Shown here: positions 31,678 through 41,395 of the stretch, in pieces | Layout of the letters: every line of letters starts with the position of its first letter | How positions within the stretch are numbered: the stretch's first letter is position 1 | NCBI RefSeq assembly: GCF_003946725.1 | Contig: NZ_RHOY01000003.1 | Coordinates: 1-64,000, forward strand | Direction of reading: 5' to 3' | Source of the DNA: Agrilactobacillus yilanensis | GTDB taxonomy: Bacteria > Bacillota > Bacilli > Lactobacillales > Lactobacillaceae | Length of the DNA: 64,000 nt | Made by a program: the position numbers and the translations under genes | Notes under the pieces: model-generated | Databases searched by the model: none | Told to the model about the DNA's origin: nothing | Seen by the model: the letters and a program-made list of their open reading frames with translations, nothing else

Positions 31678-31735
31678 AAAAATACCGATCTCCAGAAATT
31701 AGTTTAAACCCTAATTTTTGAGGATCGGTATTTTT
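31678..31735. terminator. Bidirectional terminator
   Basis: AAAATACCGATC pairs with GATCGGTATTTT, with an inner AAATTAG/CTAATTT stem; A and T runs outside. Confidence 0.8.
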
Positions 31736-31847
31736 ATTTATAAATGCCTACTTTAATATCCTAATATTAAGCTATAAGCATAAGAAAAGAGACAGAATTA
31801 TTGCACACTGTCTCAAAAATTAAAGCAAAATATACCAATCGTTTTTT

Positions 31848-32711
31848 CTACTTACCCCACAAAAAATTAATTAAATGACGGTTCACTTTTTGATTATGCT
31901 TATGCAAAGCACTATGCTGGGCCCGCCTACCAGTGATTTCAACTTGAGTGTAAGATTGAGCCTGTTGCTGGATCAAACTCTCCAGCGCCGTGGCTGAAAC
32001 CACACTAACCGTTGAATCCGAATGCGTGCCATCCTTCAAATCACCATAAATATTTAAAACCGGTACATTTTTAGGAAAATTATACCGCTGTCGTTTAATT
32101 TGTTGGAACAAAGCAGACTGATAATACGGTTCTCTTGTACCCTTTACAAAATAATTCTGATTCACCGCATCATCCCAACCTAAAATACCCGCAAATGGCC
32201 CGGCAATTGTCACCAATTTCTTCATTTTAGGATATTGCGACCCATCATGTTTGGCCGTGGCGTACAACACCCAAGCCACCGCCCCCATAGAATGGCCCAC
32301 CGCATTATAATTTTGCACCTGATACTTGCGTTTTAAAAGCGGCATAATTTGATTTAACCAATTCGCATACGCCCGCTCGCCAGCCGTATTATCTTTAAAT
32401 ACTACAGCAATCAATGGATTTTTCATCCGCTGATTTAAATGCCCTTTAAAATGAATCTGGCCTTTCTTATCTACAATCACCGTCAGCTGATGACGACCAA
32501 TTTTAGCCGTCTGAATATCCGCCATCATCTCTGCTTCAGAATGTAAATTGCCCCGATAACCATGGACAAAAATCGTTGGCGTTGAGGTAAACGTATATTT
32601 AGATTTTAATATTTTTTGCTGCTGCGCATGATAGCCAAAAATGCCAACTACCACCACTAAACCTACAATTAGTAATCCCCATAACCACTTTTTATGTTTC
32701 AATCCTACCAT
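31848..32711 (-). CDS. DUF915-type alpha/beta hydrolase, membrane-anchored
   Basis: 287 residues. One N-terminal transmembrane segment (LWGLLIVGLVVVVGIFGY) anchors it, with the body outside. IFVHGYRGN holds the oxyanion-hole region, GHSMG is the nucleophile elbow, and an Asp in GDLKDGTHSDS and His in AQHSALH complete a plausible triad. The family (PF06028) is common at the lactobacillar cell surface; the substrate is unknown. The acyltransferase gene lies 11 bp upstream. Confidence 0.85.
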   Translation of the reverse strand: MVGLKHKKWLWGLLIVGLVVVVGIFGYHAQQQKILKSKYTFTSTPTIFVHGYRGNLHSEAEMMADIQTAKIGRHQLTVIVDKKGQIHFKGHLNQRMKNPLIAVVFKDNTAGERAYANWLNQIMPLLKRKYQVQNYNAVGHSMGAVAWVLYATAKHDGSQYPKMKKLVTIAGPFAGILGWDDAVNQNYFVKGTREPYYQSALFQQIKRQRYNFPKNVPVLNIYGDLKDGTHSDSTVSVVSATALESLIQQQAQSYTQVEITGRRAQHSALHKHNQKVNRHLINFLWGK

Positions 32712-32722
32712 TTTATTTATCC

Positions 32723-33754
32723 TTAATAATTAAAAATTAATTTTTGATATTGCCGATCCGCATAGTACGCCTTTACCCATTGGCCAAAAATCACTGCCAT
32801 TAACGGCAAAATAATGCCAGCAGCGCTCAACACTGCCCACGTCTGGAAATCGCCCTTTTTTAGTAAAAAGAACAACGCCTTATGGGCAAACATAATCGCC
32901 ATCGTATGTTGACCAATTAATTCAAGTGTTGCATGGACCCCCGTAAATTGCAACCAATAAGCAAGCGCCAGGGCCGCAAAACAGCAAACTAGCGGCACAA
33001 TCATCGCAAACCAGCCATTGGTAATATTATGTGACTTCATATAAATCGTCTGATCAATCGCCCCTAACCCCTGTAAAGCAATAAAAAAAGTCGCCAAACT
33101 AAGCGTCACACCCAAAAATAACCGCTGCTTCAGCACCCGTTTTAAATATTTAAAACTAAATTGGCCAATCCACATATAAAAAATAGCCATCAGCGCCACG
33201 TCCGCATTCCACGGTAACGGCCGTCCTAGGGTGCTCTCAGCACTCTTATACGCCGTTCCTAAAATGAATAGTCCGGTGACAAGGCCAAATTGCAGCCAGC
33301 GCCAGGGTATATAAGTAATGATTATCGTCACCGCCATCAGCGCTAAAATATAAACTGAAACAAACCAAAAAACACTGGTGTACCCCGTTAAAATATCGCC
33401 GCCATAAAGTAATTTTAAGAAATAATTCAGCAAATAACTGAAACTTTGCCCTTCGATAATAAAATTAGCTAAAATTACCAAACTACCGGCAATTAAATAA
33501 TCTCGCAGTAGCGGCCAAACTTTTGTTTTAAGAAAAACACTAAAACGTTCATCCTTTTGATGCAGCGATTTTAAAAAGAAACCACCAATCAAGAAAAATA
33601 AGGGCATGTGCCACCAATAAGTCGTTTTATAAAAAGTATCTTTTAAAGGATACGCGTGATTAATCACTACCAAAATAATACCGATTGCCTTTGCAATATC
33701 AATCCAGGCCACTCTTTTGGTTAATCTTAAGTCCGTGCGTTCAAACAATTTCAT
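32723..33754 (-). CDS. Acyltransferase family 3 membrane protein
   Basis: 343 residues with about ten transmembrane helices and the N-terminal RVAWIDIAKAIGIILVVINH signature of PF01757 acyltransferases; WHMPLFFLIGGFFLK follows. It most likely O-acetylates a surface polysaccharide or cell-wall sugar. Cotranscribed with the DUF915 hydrolase. The ribosome site AAGGGG is the 3' arm of a hairpin (33765-33819), which may limit translation. Confidence 0.82.
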   Translation of the reverse strand: MKLFERTDLRLTKRVAWIDIAKAIGIILVVINHAYPLKDTFYKTTYWWHMPLFFLIGGFFLKSLHQKDERFSVFLKTKVWPLLRDYLIAGSLVILANFIIEGQSFSYLLNYFLKLLYGGDILTGYTSVFWFVSVYILALMAVTIIITYIPWRWLQFGLVTGLFILGTAYKSAESTLGRPLPWNADVALMAIFYMWIGQFSFKYLKRVLKQRLFLGVTLSLATFFIALQGLGAIDQTIYMKSHNITNGWFAMIVPLVCCFAALALAYWLQFTGVHATLELIGQHTMAIMFAHKALFFLLKKGDFQTWAVLSAAGIILPLMAVIFGQWVKAYYADRQYQKLIFNY

Positions 33755-33759
33755 GAATA

Positions 33760-33819
33760 AAAAGCCCCTTTATCAATGTCACCAATTTAATAGACCTATG
33801 GTTTCAAAGCTTAAAGGGG
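33760..33819 (-). terminator. Terminator after apt that includes the next gene's ribosome site
   Basis: On the minus strand CCCCTTT (33819-33813) pairs with AAAGGGG (33771-33765), followed by CTTTTTATTC and then the acyltransferase ATG. Apt transcripts would end here, and the AAGGGG of the downstream gene lies in the stem. Confidence 0.5.
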
Positions 33820-33874
33820 GAATATGAAATAATTATTAATATTTTATCTTTTTTTATAGATAATGATTGGAAAA

Positions 33875-34393
33875 TTAATATTGCATTAGCGTGAACATAT
33901 CATAATCTTTGATCTTTTCCCGACCATGTAAATCTTTTAGTTCAATTAAAAAGGCAGTACCGACAACAATGCCGCCTAATTTTTCCACTAATTCAATCGT
34001 TGCTGCAATCGTACCGCCAGTGGCCATCAAATCGTCCACAACAAGTACTTTTTGGCCAGGTTTAACCGCATCTTCATGCATATAAAGTGCTGCTTGGCCA
34101 TATTCTAAATCATAATTTACGGAAACTGTTTCTCGAGGCAGTTTGCCCTTTTTACGGGCTGGGGCAAAACCCACCCCTAATTTATAAGCCACAGGACAGC
34201 CAACAATGAATCCCCGGGCTTCAGGACCGCAAATCATTTCAGCCCCTTTGCTTTTCGCATAAGTTACAATTTCATCTGTCGCACAGGCGTAAGCTGCGCC
34301 ATTTTCCATTAATGGTGAAATATCCCGGAAAATAACACCCTTCTCCGGAAAATCTGGTACGTCGGCAATATAATCTTTGTAATTAATTGACAT
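33875..34393 (-). CDS. apt: Adenine phosphoribosyltransferase
   Basis: 172 residues, normal length. PRPP-binding motif [13 protein letters not shown], plus [14 protein letters not shown] and CGPEARGFI of the adenine-type enzymes. It salvages adenine to AMP. It lies 12 bp after recJ on the same strand, the common Firmicutes arrangement. Confidence 0.96.
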   Translation of the reverse strand: MSINYKDYIADVPDFPEKGVIFRDISPLMENGAAYACATDEIVTYAKSKGAEMICGPEARGFIVGCPVAYKLGVGFAPARKKGKLPRETVSVNYDLEYGQAALYMHEDAVKPGQKVLVVDDLMATGGTIAATIELVEKLGGIVVGTAFLIELKDLHGREKIKDYDMFTLMQY

Positions 34394-34405
34394 ATTTTTC
34401 TTCCT

Positions 34406-36760
34406 TTATTGAGTCACATTTAATAGGCGTTGCTGTAATTGCTGATTTAAACTTTCATTAGACTGACTGTCAATGGTCTGTTCCACCTCTAGCCGTTGCT
34501 GCACCGTTTTAAAAATCGGCGCCGTTGTTAAGTCTTTTTTTGTAGAAATATCCGCAATATTCAAAACGCCCTGTTCTATTTTAACAAATCCCAACTGTAA
34601 AAACACCTTAAAAATAAAACGCAACTGCGCCGGCGGTAATTGCAGATATTGGGCGATCGCAGCCGCCTGGGCCACTTGCAAATCCGGATGCTTCTCAAAA
34701 TAAATCAACGCCTTTGAAAAAGCCTGGCGGTTGGGCAACTGAAAGTTTAACGGCTTAGCATTAAAAAAGGCAAAAATAATCTCTACCGCCTTTTGCTGCG
34801 ACAAAAAGAAATTTAACTGCTCAAAATTATCTGGCTGATCCACCACAATAATCTTTTCAGCCGTCGTCACCGCCTCATCATAAAACAGCGCCAGCGTCTT
34901 CTGCTGCCCCACCGGATTATGCTTAATCTTCTCCAGATACGGCGCCTTAAAGAACACATACAAACAATCCCGCTTAAAAAGCCCCGTCGTCAATTGCTGC
35001 TGCTTAAACACTTGAATCTTAGGCGCCTTAACCGCCTGGATCGGCTTAGCCTCAGCGGATGCCTGCTGATGAATATCCGTCAACATAAATTGCAACGTGG
35101 TCTGCTGGTTATAATAATTCAAATTTAGCGTGCCAATCATATCAACCAACGCCTTTGACTGACTCAGCGGTGCCGCCCAATCGCCGAAGCCAAAACCCAC
35201 CGCGGTCAGCTTTTGATGGTCACTATTTAATTGCAACCGCAAATGTTGTTTTTGCTGGCCCATCGTTTTGGCAGCAGCCACCGTCAAATCTGAAACTTGA
35301 AAAATTGGCTGCGGATTATCCGTACCAAAGGGGGCCAATTGCTGCAGTTCTTGATAATAATCAACCGTGCAGTCTTTTGACTGCAACTGCAAATCCACTG
35401 TTTTTTCAGGTTGCGCCAACACTTCAAACTGTTGGTCAGCCGCATATTGTTCCATAGCAGCGTGGACTTTATCAATATTTTCAACGGGTAACGTTAACCC
35501 TAAGGCCATGCTATGACCGCCAAAATGCGTCATCAGCTCTTTTTGTGCTTTTAAACTATTAAACAAATGAAAATCGGGTACACTCCGGCCAGAACCTTTG
35601 GCCAGCCCAGTTTCCGGATCAATACTTAAAATAATTGTTGGTTTCCCGGTTTGCCCGACAATGTGGCTGGCGACAATACCTAAAACCCCTTCATGCCAAC
35701 CTTCATGGGCAATGATGAGCGTTTTAGCCGCCTGGTTTTCAGGCGTGGTGGCCATTGTTTTAGCTGCTGCCACAATTTTTGCCACAAGCTGTTGTCGTTT
35801 TTCATTGGTACTTTGCGTTTGCGTCACTAATGTCTGGGCTTTAGCTTCATCTAAAGTGGTGCTCAGCAAATCAACGCCTTCATTGGCATCCCCTAAGCGA
35901 CCCAGGGCGTTTAACCGGGGCGCAATGGCAAACCCGATGGTCGTTTCATTAATCGTCTGCGGCGCTATTTTAGCAGCTTGATATAAGCCCTGTAAGCCCA
36001 CCCGGCTAGTTTGCTGTAACACTTTTAGCCCATAAGTCACGATCAAGCGATTTTCATCGGTCAAACTGACTAAATCAGCCACCGTGCCTAAAGCAGCTAA
36101 ATCTAATAAGTCCGTGGGCACTTCTTCTAATAAAGCGCTGGCAACTTTAAACGCAACCCCCGCCCCGGATAAATCTTTAAAAGGATAGTCACTACCAGGA
36201 TAGCGGGGATGCACTACCGCAACCGCTTCCGGTAAGACCTCAGGCAGCTCATGGTGGTCGGTAACTACCACATCTACCCCTTGAGCTTGGGCATATTGAA
36301 TTTCATCTTTACCGGTCACGCCATTATCGACGGTAATAATTAATTGCGCCCCCGTAGCAATCAAACGCTTATAGGCCGCTAAATTAGGGCCATAGCCATC
36401 GGTAAACCGATTGGGGATATACCAACTGGCACTGCCCCCCAGCATTTCAATGGCCTCTTTCATAATCGTCGTACTGGTCAGACCATCCACGTCGTAATCA
36501 CCATAAATTACGATTTTTTCATCATTCAAAATAGCCTCTTGAATCCGTTCAATGGCTGCCGTCATATCATGTAATAAATAAGGATCATAAAACTGCTCAA
36601 TCGTTGGATTTAAAAATTGCGTTATCTTCTCAGATGTATCAAAGCCCCGTTGCAATAACAACGCTACCGTGGGTTGGGTCAAACTCAGCTGTTCGCTCAG
36701 TTGCTTTATTTTAGTTGCATCTGGCAATGTCTTTAAGCGCCAAGTAAATTTTGATAACAA
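34406..36760 (-). CDS. recJ: Single-stranded-DNA-specific exonuclease RecJ
   Basis: 784 residues with TTG start at 36760, chosen because GGGGAGG lies eight bases upstream; the frame runs on to 36802 without a ribosome site. DHH motifs are complete: YGDYDVDGLTS (I), ITVDNG (II), VTDHHE (III), ALGTVADLV (IV), then DHHA1 with HFGGHSMALG. The long C-terminal extension is typical of Gram-positive RecJ. It acts 5'-3' in recombination and mismatch repair. Confidence 0.95.
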   Translation of the reverse strand: MLSKFTWRLKTLPDATKIKQLSEQLSLTQPTVALLLQRGFDTSEKITQFLNPTIEQFYDPYLLHDMTAAIERIQEAILNDEKIVIYGDYDVDGLTSTTIMKEAIEMLGGSASWYIPNRFTDGYGPNLAAYKRLIATGAQLIITVDNGVTGKDEIQYAQAQGVDVVVTDHHELPEVLPEAVAVVHPRYPGSDYPFKDLSGAGVAFKVASALLEEVPTDLLDLAALGTVADLVSLTDENRLIVTYGLKVLQQTSRVGLQGLYQAAKIAPQTINETTIGFAIAPRLNALGRLGDANEGVDLLSTTLDEAKAQTLVTQTQSTNEKRQQLVAKIVAAAKTMATTPENQAAKTLIIAHEGWHEGVLGIVASHIVGQTGKPTIILSIDPETGLAKGSGRSVPDFHLFNSLKAQKELMTHFGGHSMALGLTLPVENIDKVHAAMEQYAADQQFEVLAQPEKTVDLQLQSKDCTVDYYQELQQLAPFGTDNPQPIFQVSDLTVAAAKTMGQQKQHLRLQLNSDHQKLTAVGFGFGDWAAPLSQSKALVDMIGTLNLNYYNQQTTLQFMLTDIHQQASAEAKPIQAVKAPKIQVFKQQQLTTGLFKRDCLYVFFKAPYLEKIKHNPVGQQKTLALFYDEAVTTAEKIIVVDQPDNFEQLNFFLSQQKAVEIIFAFFNAKPLNFQLPNRQAFSKALIYFEKHPDLQVAQAAAIAQYLQLPPAQLRFIFKVFLQLGFVKIEQGVLNIADISTKKDLTTAPIFKTVQQRLEVEQTIDSQSNESLNQQLQQRLLNVTQ

Positions 36761-36849
36761 TCGAATAACCTCCCCGAAACAAAAATACCTACAATCAAAC
36801 ATTATAACAGAAAAATTGAACCCATACGGATTATTCGAGGGCTATTAAA

Positions 36850-36877
36850 TTACAGTTTAAATAAAAAAAGGTATAAT
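36850..36877 (+). promoter_or_regulatory. Promoter of the GtrA-family gene
   Basis: TTACAG (36850-36855), 16-bp spacer, TATAAT (36872-36877). Confidence 0.6.
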
Positions 36878-36925
36878 AAACTTGCAATTTAATCACATAT
36901 TTTTATGGAAGGGTCCCAATTACTT

Positions 36926-37438
36926 ATGAATCAGCAAACGCCTTTACGTCATCATCACTATCCTGAAACTGAAACCGAATTTGAAGCAGAGTTAACGGCA
37001 ACTGAGGCGAAATACGAAGCCCAATTAACCGCTGCTGAACAAAAAATTCAAGGTCAAATTGCCCGTTATTTGCTGTTTGGTGCGATTTCAGTGACCATTA
37101 ACATTACGTTATTTTATCTTTTTTATCATACTTGGGGGATGGACTATCAGCTGGCTAATTTTATCGACTGGTTGATCAGCGTGCAGTGTTCTTTTTGGTT
37201 GGATCGGACTTTTGTTTTCAAACATAAATCCACCACTCCAATTCGCGAGATGGGGACATTTTATACAACCCGTGTGCTGACCTTTTTAATTGAAAGCGTG
37301 GTCTTATGGCTTGGTATTTCATTAATTGGTGCGAATGGTACGATCACAAAAGTCATTGGGCATACGGTTGCTTTAATCTTGAACTTCTTCTTATCCAAGA
37401 AAGTGGTCTTTAAAAATAAACCTACTCCTGGCGATTAA
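36926..37438 (+). CDS. GtrA-like membrane protein
   Basis: 170 residues from ATG 36926; GGAAGGG lies 12 bases upstream. A charged N-terminal region with a repeat-like coil (AELTATEAKYEAQLTAAEQK), then four transmembrane helices in GtrA style (RYLLFGAISVTINITLFYL, then FWLDRTFVFK and LNFFLSKKVVFK). GtrA proteins move lipid-linked sugars across the membrane for polymer glycosylation. No glycosyltransferase is adjacent. Confidence 0.83.
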   Translation: MNQQTPLRHHHYPETETEFEAELTATEAKYEAQLTAAEQKIQGQIARYLLFGAISVTINITLFYLFYHTWGMDYQLANFIDWLISVQCSFWLDRTFVFKHKSTTPIREMGTFYTTRVLTFLIESVVLWLGISLIGANGTITKVIGHTVALILNFFLSKKVVFKNKPTPGD

Positions 37439-37445
37439 AGCCTAA

Positions 37446-37511
37446 AATAAAAAGTCTTCTTAAGCATCCGCTGCGCTAAAACGCCGGCAATACTTAAGAA
37501 GACTTTTTTAT
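37446..37511. terminator. Bidirectional terminator
   Basis: AAAAAGTCTTCTTAAG pairs with CTTAAGAAGACTTTTT around a 30-bp loop; serves both the GtrA gene and the sortase gene. Confidence 0.85.
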
Positions 37512-38176
37512 TCAAACATTGCTAAATTTTCTTTGGTCGCTTTTTCGGTCTGAACTAAATTACCTTGAACACACCAGCGGTTCACCCCGCCATCGGCACA
37601 AGTGATCAGCGTTAATAACTGCTGGCCGCTGACATCATTAATCAGCCAAACCGATTCTGGATCCACCACTTTTTTATAAGTAATTTTATATTGGTAAACA
37701 TTCGTCAAATCTGTAATATACATCATCTGGCCTAACTGTGTCCGCTCTAACGGCGAAAACAAAGCCCCTTTATTTGTCATATAATGGCCGGCTAACGCAT
37801 AATTGCCTTTGCCCATGACTTGATCGGATTTCATCGTTCCGCCGCCAGTACTTAAAGACGCTTCACTGAGGCCTTTAACAATCGGCAATTTTAAATTCAC
37901 TGCTGGAATCGCTATTTTACCTAAAACATTGGCATCGTTTTGTAAAGACGTTTTCACCACTTGACTGGCATCAATTTCTTTAACTTTACCAAAATCAAAA
38001 TCGCCATCTTTTAAATTATTTTGCTTAACCTGATCCTTCGTTAAATTTTCCATCTTTTGCTGGGCATTATGCTGCACTAAGTAGGCTTTAATCGGTTCAT
38101 TAAAAATTAACGCTAAGCCAACAATCAAAACCAGGCCTAAAAAAATACCGCCCATGATTTTCCCGAATTTTTTCAT
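37508..38176 (-). CDS. srtA: Class A sortase
   Basis: 222 residues: N-terminal signal-anchor helix (IFLGLVLIVGLALIF), then the sortase barrel with catalytic His in ALAGHYM, Cys in TLITCADGG, and Arg in NRWCVQG. It anchors LPXTG-type proteins to peptidoglycan. Monocistronic, with its own terminator. Confidence 0.93.
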   Translation of the reverse strand: MKKFGKIMGGIFLGLVLIVGLALIFNEPIKAYLVQHNAQQKMENLTKDQVKQNNLKDGDFDFGKVKEIDASQVVKTSLQNDANVLGKIAIPAVNLKLPIVKGLSEASLSTGGGTMKSDQVMGKGNYALAGHYMTNKGALFSPLERTQLGQMMYITDLTNVYQYKITYKKVVDPESVWLINDVSGQQLLTLITCADGGVNRWCVQGNLVQTEKATKENLAMFE

Positions 38177-38362
38177 CGTTTTACTTCCTTATATGCCTTT
38201 TAGAACTGCTATTCTTAAATTATCTAATAAATAATTTACAAAAGCAATCATTAGATTTAATCAGCGGTCTGTAAGATTAAAATTTCCCCACAATCAGCCC
38301 ATTAACCCTTTAAATATAGTAAAATTGACGCTGTACAATTCAATTGAAGGTCGTGATATTTC

Positions 38363-39655
38363 ATGTATGCTGTTACGCAAACAAAATTAACAGCGACTCA
38401 GCCCGCTGCCATTTTAGCCTTGGCAGCACAATTTACTGATTTTTTTGCTTTTGAAAATCCGCAGCAACCGACACAGCTATTTGGGTTTGAAGCCTTTTCT
38501 GAACAGGCGCCGACGAATTTGGCCACCGCCGTTTCAGAAATTGACACTTGGGCCCAAAGCTTGCGTTTAAATATACCCCAAGCGGCGCAGGAACATCTAA
38601 AGCTCATGGGGAGTTTTGCCTTTGAAGACCAGCCGACTGCCCAGACCAATATCTGGGGTGACTTTGCCAATGGGCGCTTTTTTTTGCCGAAATATACTTT
38701 AGAAAAAACGGCAGCGGACACCTATGATTTATTTGTCGTGGCAAACAGTCTGGCCCAAGCTCAAAAACAAGCCGCTCAGTTCAAACAAGCCTTAGCCCAG
38801 CAAGTACCGCTGGACTTAACGCCCAATGACAGCGTGCAACAGACAGAATTAGCCGTTAACGACTGGGCCCAAGCCGTTGGTCAAACCGTTGAAAAACTGC
38901 AGCAAGCTCAATTACAAAAAGTGGTTTTAGCACGGCCGCTAACGGTTGAAAGCAACCAAACTTTCAGCGCTGAAAAAGCTTGGCTTAACTTGCGGCATAA
39001 AAATCCGGAAACGTATCATGTTTTATACCGGCACCGACAATTAGGCTTTGTTAGCGCTACACCTGAACACTTAATTCGGTTTGATCATCAAAAATTTCAT
39101 ACTGTGGCGATTGCCGGAACTTGTCCCACCGGCAAAACCGCTGCTGAAACTGAGCAGTTAGGCACCGCTTTGTTAAATGATGCGAAAAATCGCCAAGAAC
39201 AGCAGTTTGTGACCCAAACTATTATTCAAAATCTGCAAGCTTTACATGCAGAGATTCATTATTCTGAAACGCCGGATTTGTTAGTGAATAAAAATGTTCA
39301 GCATTTGGCCACGCCGATTTGGGGGCATCTAACCTCTAAAACCACACCATTTCAGCTCATTGCTACGTTACATCCCACACCGGCTTTAGGGGGCCTGCCC
39401 CGCAATCTAGCCCGTCAAACGATTGCCAACACTGAAATTTTAAGACGGGGGTTATTTGGTGGGCCCATCGGTTATTTAAATTTTGCGCAGCAAGGTGAAT
39501 TTGTGGTGGGTATCCGCAGTGCCCTGCTGAATCAGAAAACAGCGACTTTATTTGCCGGCGCTGGGATTGTTAAGGATTCTGATCCTAAGCAAGAAGTGGT
39601 CGAAACCCGGCTCAAATTTCAGCCGATGCTTCAAAGTTTATTGGAAGGAAATTAA
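38363..39655 (+). CDS. menF: Isochorismate synthase
   Basis: 430 residues of the chorismate-binding family: KVVLARPL, AGTCPTGKTAAET, HPTPALGGLPR and GGPIGYLNF near the end. The neighbours menD, menH and menC fix it as the menaquinone isochorismate synthase rather than an anthranilate or salicylate enzyme. First gene of the men cluster; stop at 39655 is directly followed by the menD ATG. Confidence 0.95.
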   Translation: MYAVTQTKLTATQPAAILALAAQFTDFFAFENPQQPTQLFGFEAFSEQAPTNLATAVSEIDTWAQSLRLNIPQAAQEHLKLMGSFAFEDQPTAQTNIWGDFANGRFFLPKYTLEKTAADTYDLFVVANSLAQAQKQAAQFKQALAQQVPLDLTPNDSVQQTELAVNDWAQAVGQTVEKLQQAQLQKVVLARPLTVESNQTFSAEKAWLNLRHKNPETYHVLYRHRQLGFVSATPEHLIRFDHQKFHTVAIAGTCPTGKTAAETEQLGTALLNDAKNRQEQQFVTQTIIQNLQALHAEIHYSETPDLLVNKNVQHLATPIWGHLTSKTTPFQLIATLHPTPALGGLPRNLARQTIANTEILRRGLFGGPIGYLNFAQQGEFVVGIRSALLNQKTATLFAGAGIVKDSDPKQEVVETRLKFQPMLQSLLEGN

Positions 39656-41395
39656 ATGATGGTAACTTCAGAAACGCTACAATTAACAGGTTATGTTCAA
39701 ACGATTATTGACAGTTTGGAACAGCAGCACTTAAAAAATATTGTGATTGCCCCGGGGTCACGTTCCACACCGGTGGCTTTATTATTGGCGCAAGCGGCTA
39801 AAACTAACGATTTTAAGCTGTATGTAGATGTGGATGAACGTTCGGCGGCTTTTTTTGCATTAGGTCTGACGAAAACCACCCATACCCCCACGTTATTGCT
39901 ATGTACTTCCGGGACTGCGGCAGCAAATTTTTACCCGGCGATTATTGAGGCCCACTTGACCCATCAGCCGCTGATCATTTTAACAACCGATCGGCCGCCG
40001 GAATTAACCAATATTGGTGCCCCGCAGGCCATTGATCAAGATCATTTATACGGCGCCCATGTCAAACAATTCTTACAGCTGCCGTTACCGACAGACCGCC
40101 AAAGCGTTCTAGAATATGTAGCTTTTAGCGTTCAGCGGGCATATTTAGCCAGTCAGCAAGCGCCTAAAGGGCCGGTTCATTTAAATTTACCCCTGCGCAA
40201 ACCTTTAATGCCGCTTTTAGGCACCGAAAAACACCCCATCGCCGTTGAGCCGATTCAACCCGCACCAACGGTAACCGCTTTGACCCCCACTGCTTTGACC
40301 CAGCTACAAAAAGCGCTTAAAAACCAGCGAATTTTGCTGGTGGCAGGTCCTGAAGAAACCGCCGATGACGGGCAGGCTTTATTAGCACTGGCTGAAAAAA
40401 TGAATTGGCCGATTTTAACGGATCCGCTGCACCCATTGCGGGCCGTGCCCCATCCCTTGGTGCTGACTTGCGGGGATCGGCTATTAAAAGCGACGGCTTC
40501 AAATTTAACGCAACTTTATCCAGATATCATCATCCGCAGCGGGGCCACTCCAGTATCCGCCAGCTTGGCCAATTGGTTAAGCGCTTTTAAAGGCCCAATT
40601 TATAATTTAGATCCTAATGGCACTTTAACGGATGCGACTAAAGCCACCACCCATCAATTAGCCATCACACCAAATTGGCTTTATCAGCACTTAGCGCTGC
40701 CTTTAGCACCAAAACAGGCGGCTTTGACCACCCGTTGGCAAACTCTAGAGCAAGCCTATAAAACATTGGTGGCCCAAACTTTGGCAACAGCCACGCTAAC
40801 GGAAGCCCATGTGCCTTATTTAATGGCCCAACACACTACCGGCCGGATTTTTGTCGGTAATTCCATGCCGATTCGTGATTTTGATGATTTTTACCAGCCT
40901 ACGCAGCTTGCACCGCAACTTTACTGTAATCGCGGCGCAAACGGCATCGACGGTGTTAACTCTACGGCCTTAGGCATGAGTGCGGCCGATGAAAAGCCTA
41001 GTTATTTAGTGATTGGCGACTTGTCCTTTTTCCATGATATGAACGGGTTGATGTTGGCCAAACGCTATCCTTTAAATTTAACGATTATTGTTATTGATAA
41101 TAATGGTGGGGGGATTTTCTCGTTTTTACCCCAGGCTCAGGCGACAGACTATTTTGAGACGTTATTTGGTACGCCCCAAGATTTGGATTTGGCGGCGGTG
41201 GCCCAATTGTATCAGGCGGTTTATGTGCATCCGAAAACGGTTGCGGCTTTAAAGATGGCTTTAGCGGCGCCGGTTAAGGGCTTACGACTCATCGAAATCA
41301 CCACTGAACGCCAGGAAAATTTGAACAGTCATCAGCAATTTCAAACGGCGGTAGACCGCTTATTGGAGGCCCATTTTGCAGCTAAGCCTTCATAA
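39656..41395 (+). CDS. menD: SEPHCHC synthase (menaquinone biosynthesis)
   Basis: 579 residues. N-terminal pyrimidine-binding domain (VIAPGSRSTPVALLLA), a central domain, and the thiamine-diphosphate site GDLSFFHDMNGL with Mg2+ ligands around DNNGGGIF. It joins 2-oxoglutarate to isochorismate. Starts at the base after the menF stop, and its end overlaps menH by 20 bp. Confidence 0.96.
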   Translation: MMVTSETLQLTGYVQTIIDSLEQQHLKNIVIAPGSRSTPVALLLAQAAKTNDFKLYVDVDERSAAFFALGLTKTTHTPTLLLCTSGTAAANFYPAIIEAHLTHQPLIILTTDRPPELTNIGAPQAIDQDHLYGAHVKQFLQLPLPTDRQSVLEYVAFSVQRAYLASQQAPKGPVHLNLPLRKPLMPLLGTEKHPIAVEPIQPAPTVTALTPTALTQLQKALKNQRILLVAGPEETADDGQALLALAEKMNWPILTDPLHPLRAVPHPLVLTCGDRLLKATASNLTQLYPDIIIRSGATPVSASLANWLSAFKGPIYNLDPNGTLTDATKATTHQLAITPNWLYQHLALPLAPKQAALTTRWQTLEQAYKTLVAQTLATATLTEAHVPYLMAQHTTGRIFVGNSMPIRDFDDFYQPTQLAPQLYCNRGANGIDGVNSTALGMSAADEKPSYLVIGDLSFFHDMNGLMLAKRYPLNLTIIVIDNNGGGIFSFLPQAQATDYFETLFGTPQDLDLAAVAQLYQAVYVHPKTVAALKMALAAPVKGLRLIEITTERQENLNSHQQFQTAVDRLLEAHFAAKPS

